Positions 59,574 through 64,000 of a stretch of 64,000 bases of DNA are shown here, piece after piece. Below the pieces are notes generated by a model. That model was not told where the DNA came from. It did no database searches and saw only the letters and a list, made by a program, of their open reading frames with translations. The stretch comes from Eutrophocola sp965662685. GTDB taxonomy: Bacteria; Pseudomonadota; Gammaproteobacteria; Pseudomonadales; Pseudohongiellaceae. The position numbers and the translations under genes were made by a program. Numbering within the stretch: the first letter of the stretch is position 1; each line of letters begins with the position of its first letter. The DNA lies in assembly GCA_965662685.1 (NCBI GenBank), contig CBFIIQ010000010.1:18145-82144 (forward strand), in the 5' to 3' direction.

Positions 59574-60774
59574 GCAGATCGTAATAAAGAATCAAAAAAT
59601 AACCAAGGCCTGTTGCGAAAGACAATGCCAGCCCACAAAAAAGTATTTTCTCGGCCATAACAGGTTGATCGACAGTCTCGAGTTTTTCTCCCAAAGGCGC
59701 AAAGTAAAGATATAAAAAGCCGGCAATAAAGCCACCGATGTGGTTGGAAATTCCGATATTCTCGAAGACAAATAACTCTAACGCGAACTGGAATACCAGT
59801 AGCCATATCAATGCATTCAAAGTAACAGCATTAACACTTCCCGGGAGAAATTTTTCATATTTATATTTTAAATAAACATAGGCGCCCCATAAGCCATAGA
59901 TACCCCCGGATGCTCCCGCACCAAACTCATCATAGGAAAAAACAAAAAATGTGCAAAAACCCGACAGGGTGGCAATAAAGAAAATATTTATAAATCTAAG
60001 TGAGGAAAGGACCTTTTCAAGTACATCGCCAACGGCTCCGAGAACCAGTAGATTCATAAAGAGATGGAAAAAATTTGCATGTATAAAGGCAGATGAAAAA
60101 ATTCTATAGAACTCAAAATTTTCAAATACTCTCTTTGACCCCCCACCTTCCAGCACAAAGCCAAAGTCATCACCAAAACTGAACTTTCCCGAAGTAGATA
60201 TGAAATAGATAGACAAGAATAGAATAAATAAAAGGGTTGTTGCTGCTCTGATTTTTTGTTGATGTGAAATTGATAGTTTATTTATGGAGTGTTTTTCATC
60301 ACCACCGGGTCTTTGATCTATCTCCTCGGAGATTAGCTCTTTGAAAACTTCAAAATCTTCCGGTACGCGGAAAAAATGCTTATCTACAAACATTCTACTT
60401 TTATCCCTGACGCCTAACATCAGCCCAAGGATACTGCCTCCCAAATTTATAGGTTCTATTGAATAAATATCCGATATGGAAACAACTCTTTCACCGAAGT
60501 AGAAATTTGGCAGAATGAACTGGCCATTCCTATATTTAATTTTGAGTTGAGGTAAAAAAAAGGATTTTAGCAAGCGACCAAGCAGTATCAGGAGGACTAC
60601 AATATAAGCCAGTATTAAGAAGATATAGATTTCTTTTGACCCATCGAAATTGATAGAAATTTTATTTTCTGTAAAAGAAATCAGAATAACCAAAAGCAGG
60701 GATAACAATATAAAAAAGGCAATACTCTTTCTTCCCTTCGCAATATTGAAATCAAAAACAATATCCTTTTCCAT
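59548..60774 (-). CDS. Rhomboid-family intramembrane serine protease with extra N-terminal domain
   Basis: The 408-residue protein starts at the ATG at 60774, with GGGGA upstream. Residues 1-150 are not part of the rhomboid fold: two hydrophobic helices (about 17-34 and 49-66), then a PH-like beta-rich stretch (about 75-125, LKIKYRNGQFILPNF). The rhomboid core (about 175-400) has the HxxxxHxxxN pattern at His232, His237 and Asn241, the catalytic serine Ser289 in GAGASGGIYGLWG and the catalytic His345 in SNHIGGFIAGF. All key residues are present. Codon use is clearly more A/T-rich than in neighbouring genes, suggesting acquisition by transfer. The gene follows the bacteriocin-like peptide gene, separated by a terminator. 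It may process or confer immunity to the peptide. Confidence 0.85.
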   Translation of the reverse strand: MEKDIVFDFNIAKGRKSIAFFILLSLLLVILISFTENKISINFDGSKEIYIFLILAYIVVLLILLGRLLKSFFLPQLKIKYRNGQFILPNFYFGERVVSISDIYSIEPINLGGSILGLMLGVRDKSRMFVDKHFFRVPEDFEVFKELISEEIDQRPGGDEKHSINKLSISHQQKIRAATTLLFILFLSIYFISTSGKFSFGDDFGFVLEGGGSKRVFENFEFYRIFSSAFIHANFFHLFMNLLVLGAVGDVLEKVLSSLRFINIFFIATLSGFCTFFVFSYDEFGAGASGGIYGLWGAYVYLKYKYEKFLPGSVNAVTLNALIWLLVFQFALELFVFENIGISNHIGGFIAGFLYLYFAPLGEKLETVDQPVMAEKILFCGLALSFATGLGYFLILYYDLLSLVFFSI

Positions 60775-60792
60775 TATGCAAATGTCCCCAAT

Positions 60793-60825
60793 GAAAAAAT
60801 GAGGGTTTGAGATCCTCAAACCCTC
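60793..60825 (-). terminator. Strong terminator/attenuator between peptide gene and rhomboid gene
   Basis: A perfect 11-bp stem (GAGGGTTTGAG/CTCAAACCCTC) with a 3-nt loop, followed on the minus strand by six T, lies 14 bp after the peptide stop and 19 bp before the rhomboid start. It would make the peptide mRNA abundant and limit read-through into the protease gene. Confidence 0.85.
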
Positions 60826-60839
60826 TAATACATTGCTAT

Positions 60840-61058
60840 TCAATCATTCAGATAGGCATAGCCCCCCGCAAATGCCAGCCCAACCATGGCGGTAGCGGCC
60901 ACTGGACTTAATCCAAAAGCTGTTAATGCCGCTATGGTGCCCCAGGTACCACCGTAAGAAATTTGACCAATGGCTGCGCCCGCTCCCCAATATTTAAGAG
61001 CATCGGTTATTCCTGCCCCACTGACCTCCTCCATCTCATTAATTGTCAGTTCTCTCAT
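60840..61058 (-). CDS. Bacteriocin-like peptide precursor with double-glycine-type leader
   Basis: The 72-residue precursor starts at the ATG at 61058 with an ideal GGAGGT site 8 bp upstream. Its first 15 residues, MRELTINEMEEVSGA, match the double-glycine leader pattern (hydrophobic residues spaced in an amphipathic helix, then VSG and a Gly/Ala pair) of class II bacteriocins and microcins. The remaining 57 residues are very Gly/Ala-rich (14 Gly and 13 Ala in the core by my count) and hydrophobic, with GxxxG-like patterns (WGAGAAIG, GGTWG), as in pore-forming two-peptide bacteriocins. It has no cysteine. Only one peptide is seen. No C39 peptidase/ABC exporter or classical immunity gene is near. 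The name is a structural prediction. Confidence 0.7.
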   Translation of the reverse strand: MRELTINEMEEVSGAGITDALKYWGAGAAIGQISYGGTWGTIAALTAFGLSPVAATAMVGLAFAGGYAYLND

Positions 61059-61134
61059 TTTTCTAACCTCCATGTCATATTTATGCAGTATTGCTCCCAT
61101 AGTTTTAGTCCAGCTTTTCCATTCGCGCCATTAT

Positions 61135-62022
61135 TTATTTTGCCAGTTGATGACGGCTAAAAAACTCCCAGATCAGCGTTGTGGCATTGATCTCATTATT
61201 AATACCGCTACTATCAGCTCCAGGCCAGGTATGCCCACCCTTTTCACTTAAATAATAATTAATCTCTGCAGCGCCTTCGCAGTCAGTCCAGACAAATCGG
61301 CTTACATTCACAGTCAACTGGGCATCTGCATTGGCAAGAGAGCAGCCATTAGCCTGACGCCACTTATCCAATGCGGTTTCCACCCCCATACGCCAATAAG
61401 GTCTGGATTCTTGTTCAAGGATGTAGTTGTTAACCTGGTCGTCCTTCGCATGGAATGCTATCAGGGGGATAGCCTGCTTCACCTTGCAGTCATCCGGATA
61501 TTGCAAACCGGCAACCGGAGCTGCTGCTGCCAATACGTCAGATAATTCGCAGGCAAGGCGACTGCTCATACGAGCACCGCCTGAATAGCCAGAGCTATAG
61601 ATTCGGGATTGGTCAATTTTCAGCATTCCTGAAACCATCTTAATCATGTCTCGCACAAACTGTACATCATCAACGCCTTCTTCTTTGTTGGCATTCCAGC
61701 TTCTGGACGTAATAGAGTTGGTGAAGGCACCGGCCGGGAAGACAACAGCAAAGCCATGACGTTCCGCCAGAATATCAAAACCACTGATAGCCACCAGAGA
61801 TTGGGGGTCATTTCCGGAGCCATGCAGACTGAAAACTAGAGGCAGCGCATCATCATGCTCAACTGCAGGAACATACAGCAAAAATTCCCGCTCAACCCCT
61901 GCAGAGATAAGATTATGAGAGGAAAAACCCTGATGTTGCTGTGCCCCCAGGTTGCTGCAAACTAAAAACAAAATTGCTGCCTGCTGGCACTTGCCAACAG
62001 CTTTTTTTATGAATTTATTCAT
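61135..62022 (-). CDS. Secreted esterase of the LpqC/polyhydroxybutyrate depolymerase family
   Basis: The 295-residue protein has a signal peptide (about residues 1-27, ending LGA). The catalytic triad is visible: Ser147 in GYSGGA, Asp194 or Asp195 in HAKDDQVN and His264 in GGHTWPG. SLHGSGNDP forms the oxyanion region. Family members cleave short polyhydroxyalkanoates, feruloyl or acetyl esters; the substrate is not known. It starts 176 bp upstream of rnfD on the other strand and is followed by the peptide gene at 77 bp, on the same strand. Confidence 0.88.
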   Translation of the reverse strand: MNKFIKKAVGKCQQAAILFLVCSNLGAQQHQGFSSHNLISAGVEREFLLYVPAVEHDDALPLVFSLHGSGNDPQSLVAISGFDILAERHGFAVVFPAGAFTNSITSRSWNANKEEGVDDVQFVRDMIKMVSGMLKIDQSRIYSSGYSGGARMSSRLACELSDVLAAAAPVAGLQYPDDCKVKQAIPLIAFHAKDDQVNNYILEQESRPYWRMGVETALDKWRQANGCSLANADAQLTVNVSRFVWTDCEGAAEINYYLSEKGGHTWPGADSSGINNEINATTLIWEFFSRHQLAK

Positions 62023-62198
62023 GGCCTCTTTAACCCTTTTCTGATTTATTTTTCTTTATTTATTTTGGTCAGCGGTACTTTACAGAACTCGCCAAATCAC
62101 TACTGTCATAATACCGGGAAAATTTTACTGCAGGCAAAAGCAGTTGCCACCAATCCAGCACTTGATGCAAACAGGGCAAGCTGGCAACATGCCCGCTC

Positions 62199-63230
62199 AT
62201 GACATTGACTACCCTCCTGTTTAATTCTCGCCATCACCGCCCCAGCACCGCGCAGATTATGTTGTTGGTGTTGCTGGCCTGTATTCCCGGCATTGCTGCG
62301 ATGGTAGTTTTCTTTGGCGCGGGCGTTCTTCTCAATATTGTCTGGCTGATACCCTGCGCGCTGGCGCTGGAAGCTGCAGTTTTAAAAATTCGCAAGAAGC
62401 CTGTTGCTTCGTCTTTAACCGACTTTAGCGCAGCCGTTACCGCGCTTTTGCTTGCGCTTTCATTACCCCCTGCTGCCCCCTGGTGGCTGGGACTGACTGG
62501 AGTATTTTTCGCCATCGTTGTGGCCAAGCATTTATATGGCGGCCTTGGTTATAATCCGTTTAATCCGGCCATGGTGGGATATGCCGTCCTTCTGATTGCC
62601 TACCCCCTGGAAATGACTCGCTGGCTTTTTCCTGCAACAGCAGATCAAGAGTTGCCAGATTTAATGGCTCTGTTTGACCAGTTTCTTGGCTCTGCTCCCG
62701 AAGCCATGGATGCCTTCGTCGGTGCCACGGCACTGGATCAATTCAAGCTCGATCGTGGCGGCTTGACCATAGATGAATACTGGACCGGCAACCCCCTGTT
62801 TGGGCGACTTTCCGGCACCGGGTGGGAATGGATTAACGCCGGCTTTCTAGCTGGTGGTCTGTACCTGCTCTATCGCAAGATTATCAGCTGGCATATTCCC
62901 GTTGCTGTGCTCGGATCGATAGGCATGATGGCCCTGCTCTTCTATGACGGTGGCAGTTCTGCCAGTCATGGTTCCCCATTTTTTCATCTGTTCGCAGGTG
63001 CTGCCATGTTTGGCGCCTTTTTCATCGCTACAGATCCGGTCTCAGGCCCGGCTACCAATCAGGCTAAACTGATTTATGGTTTACTCATTGGCATACTAAT
63101 TTACTGTATCCGTATATGGGGTGCCTATCCTGATGGCGTTGCCTTTGCGGTGCTGCTGGGAAATTTTGCTGCCCCGGCGCTGGATTATTTTGTACGCATG
63201 CAACAAAGTGGAAGCAGTCATGGTGAATGA
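62199..63230 (+). CDS. rnfD: Rnf/Rsx electron transport complex subunit D
   Basis: RnfD is an integral membrane flavoprotein subunit. The 343-residue protein has about nine membrane helices, the KHLYGGLGYNPFNPAMVGYA region and the Thr flavinylation motif region FVGATALDQFK (about residue 187). LFAGAAMFGAFFIATDPVSGPATN is a conserved late helix (core AFFIATDPVSGP). No clear ribosome binding site precedes the ATG at 62199, which overlaps the TGA of a short open frame (ATGA). That suggests coupling to a lost upstream gene. Confidence 0.95.
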   Translation: MTLTTLLFNSRHHRPSTAQIMLLVLLACIPGIAAMVVFFGAGVLLNIVWLIPCALALEAAVLKIRKKPVASSLTDFSAAVTALLLALSLPPAAPWWLGLTGVFFAIVVAKHLYGGLGYNPFNPAMVGYAVLLIAYPLEMTRWLFPATADQELPDLMALFDQFLGSAPEAMDAFVGATALDQFKLDRGGLTIDEYWTGNPLFGRLSGTGWEWINAGFLAGGLYLLYRKIISWHIPVAVLGSIGMMALLFYDGGSSASHGSPFFHLFAGAAMFGAFFIATDPVSGPATNQAKLIYGLLIGILIYCIRIWGAYPDGVAFAVLLGNFAAPALDYFVRMQQSGSSHGE

Positions 63231-63876
63231 TTCTAAAACCAGCCATCCCGCCTCCATCACTAAAACCAGTCTTGTACTGGGTTTTTTTGCCCTGCTGGCC
63301 GCACTGCTACTGGGCATAGTCAATCTGGCAACCGCAGACAGAATCGAGGAACAACAGCGCCTTGCAGAACGGCGCGCGCTGGCTGAAGTTTTTCCGGAGA
63401 GCTTGCATGACAACGATCTGTTACTGGATAGCTTTACACTGCTTCCCGACGACCCTGCATTTGGACAGACGGAACTCTTGCAACTCTCTATTCCTCGCCA
63501 AGCCTATAGGGGGCAACTCGGTGGTTTGTTTTCGGGCATAATCCTGCCGGTTGAAGCCCATGATGGTTACAGCGGCAACATCCTTCTATTGGCAGGGATT
63601 CTGGCAAATGGTCAGGTTTCAACCGTGCGGGTGCTGATGCATAAAGAAACACCAGGGTTGGGGGATAAAATAGATGCCTCTATTTCTGACTGGATTCTTG
63701 GCTTTGATGGCAAATCATTGGTTAATCCGACACAATCACGCTGGAAAGTAATTAAGGATGGTGGCGAATTCGATCAGCTGGTCGGTGCAACCATTACCAC
63801 TCGCGCCGTAGTTGATGCGGTCGAAAGAGCGCTGACATTTTTTCAGTTAAACCAGAACACACTAGCGAACCTGTAA
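63220..63876 (+). CDS. rnfG: Rnf/Rsx electron transport complex subunit G
   Basis: RnfG is a periplasmic flavoprotein anchored by one helix and carries a covalent FMN on a threonine. The 218-residue protein starts at the ATG at 63220, overlapping rnfD by 11 bp. It has the N-terminal helix (about residues 12-34) and the flavinylation motif GATITTRAVVDAV near its C terminus. MHKETPGLGDKID is the typical middle motif. Confidence 0.95.
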   Translation: MVNDSKTSHPASITKTSLVLGFFALLAALLLGIVNLATADRIEEQQRLAERRALAEVFPESLHDNDLLLDSFTLLPDDPAFGQTELLQLSIPRQAYRGQLGGLFSGIILPVEAHDGYSGNILLLAGILANGQVSTVRVLMHKETPGLGDKIDASISDWILGFDGKSLVNPTQSRWKVIKDGGEFDQLVGATITTRAVVDAVERALTFFQLNQNTLANL

Positions 63877-63889
63877 ACCAGCTTTGATA

Positions 63890-64000
63890 ATGCCGCAATC
63901 TGACTCCCACACAAGGTCATCTCAAACCAGAGATATTATCAACCAGGGGCTGTGGACCAACAATGCCGCACTGGTTCAACTACTTGGTCTGTGCCCCTTG
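63890..64000 (+). CDS. rnfE: Rnf/Rsx electron transport complex subunit E (first 37 codons)
   Basis: The ATG at 63890 opens a frame that reads to the right edge. It encodes a short hydrophilic N terminus and then IINQGLWTNNAALVQLLGLCPL, whose core NNAALVQLLGLCPL is the conserved RnfE start, paralogous to RnfA. It lies 13 bp after rnfG. The rest is outside the window. Confidence 0.9.
   Translation, partial: MPQSDSHTRSSQTRDIINQGLWTNNAALVQLLGLCPL

Overview
The window reads as a chromosomal segment of a free-living, aerobic, probably marine gammaproteobacterium of moderate GC content (judged by eye). The evidence is gene order: ccmA-ccmB-ccmC-ccmD-ccmE-ccmF, dsbC-hom-thrC, rpsP-rimM-trmD-rplS next to ffh, ypjD and a CorC/HlyC-type gene, and an rnfA-rnfB...rnfD-rnfG-rnfE cluster are all typical of that class. 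I see no rRNA, tRNA, prophage, insertion sequence, integron or CRISPR array. Assignment below class is not possible from the sequence alone.

Layout. 1-3595 (-): cytochrome c maturation operon, ccmF cut by the left edge. 3732-5028: dcd (-) and a small secreted cytochrome c (+). 5118-12009: recJ (-), a DegS-like periplasmic protease (+), and dsbC-hom-thrC (-). 12144-16041 (-): rplS, trmD, rimM, rpsP and ffh. 16214-18977 (+): ypjD, a CNNM/CorC protein and a Nudix hydrolase. 19039-28868: a formate-oxidation region with fdhD, an NTF2-like secreted protein, a haem/beta-propeller protein with its cytochrome c, fdsGBA and convergent mobA. 28890-31189 (-): MscS channel, pirin, small membrane protein. 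31467-38822 (+): M16 peptidase lipoprotein, PQQ alcohol dehydrogenase, carotenoid oxygenase, NadR-like kinase. 39121-43937 (-): TolC/MacB/MacA-type efflux system. 44211-50903 (-): zinc-ribbon protein, trpD, folD, a DsbD/ScsB-like reductase, alpha/beta hydrolase and a monohaem protein. 51115-57958: formate-tetrahydrofolate ligase, an HTH/methyltransferase-like fusion, metG, a phosphopantetheinyl transferase (-) and gloA. 58003-64000: an unusual rnf cluster.

How the genes fit together. The fds formate dehydrogenase, FdhD and MobA (its cofactor assembly), FolD and formate-tetrahydrofolate ligase point to formate and C1 handling. The Ccm system would mature the many c-type cytochromes encoded nearby. 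DsbC and the DsbD-like reductase supply periplasmic thiol chemistry.

Most notable. (1) The rnf cluster lacks the NADH/FMN-binding N-terminal part of RnfC; its C-terminal two-cluster ferredoxin domain and tail are fused in frame to RnfB. (2) Between this fusion and rnfD lie three opposite-strand genes: a secreted esterase, a 72-residue bacteriocin-like peptide with a double-glycine-type leader, and a rhomboid intramembrane protease with an extra N-terminal domain. A strong terminator separates peptide and protease. This peptide-rhomboid pair is the best candidate for an undescribed system here. (3) An HTH domain is joined to a methyltransferase-like protein with a second internal translation start, downstream of a perfect inverted repeat. 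(4) Four intergenic arrays with different sequences all have a 7-bp unit. (5) A perfect 21-bp palindrome touches the predicted fds promoter.
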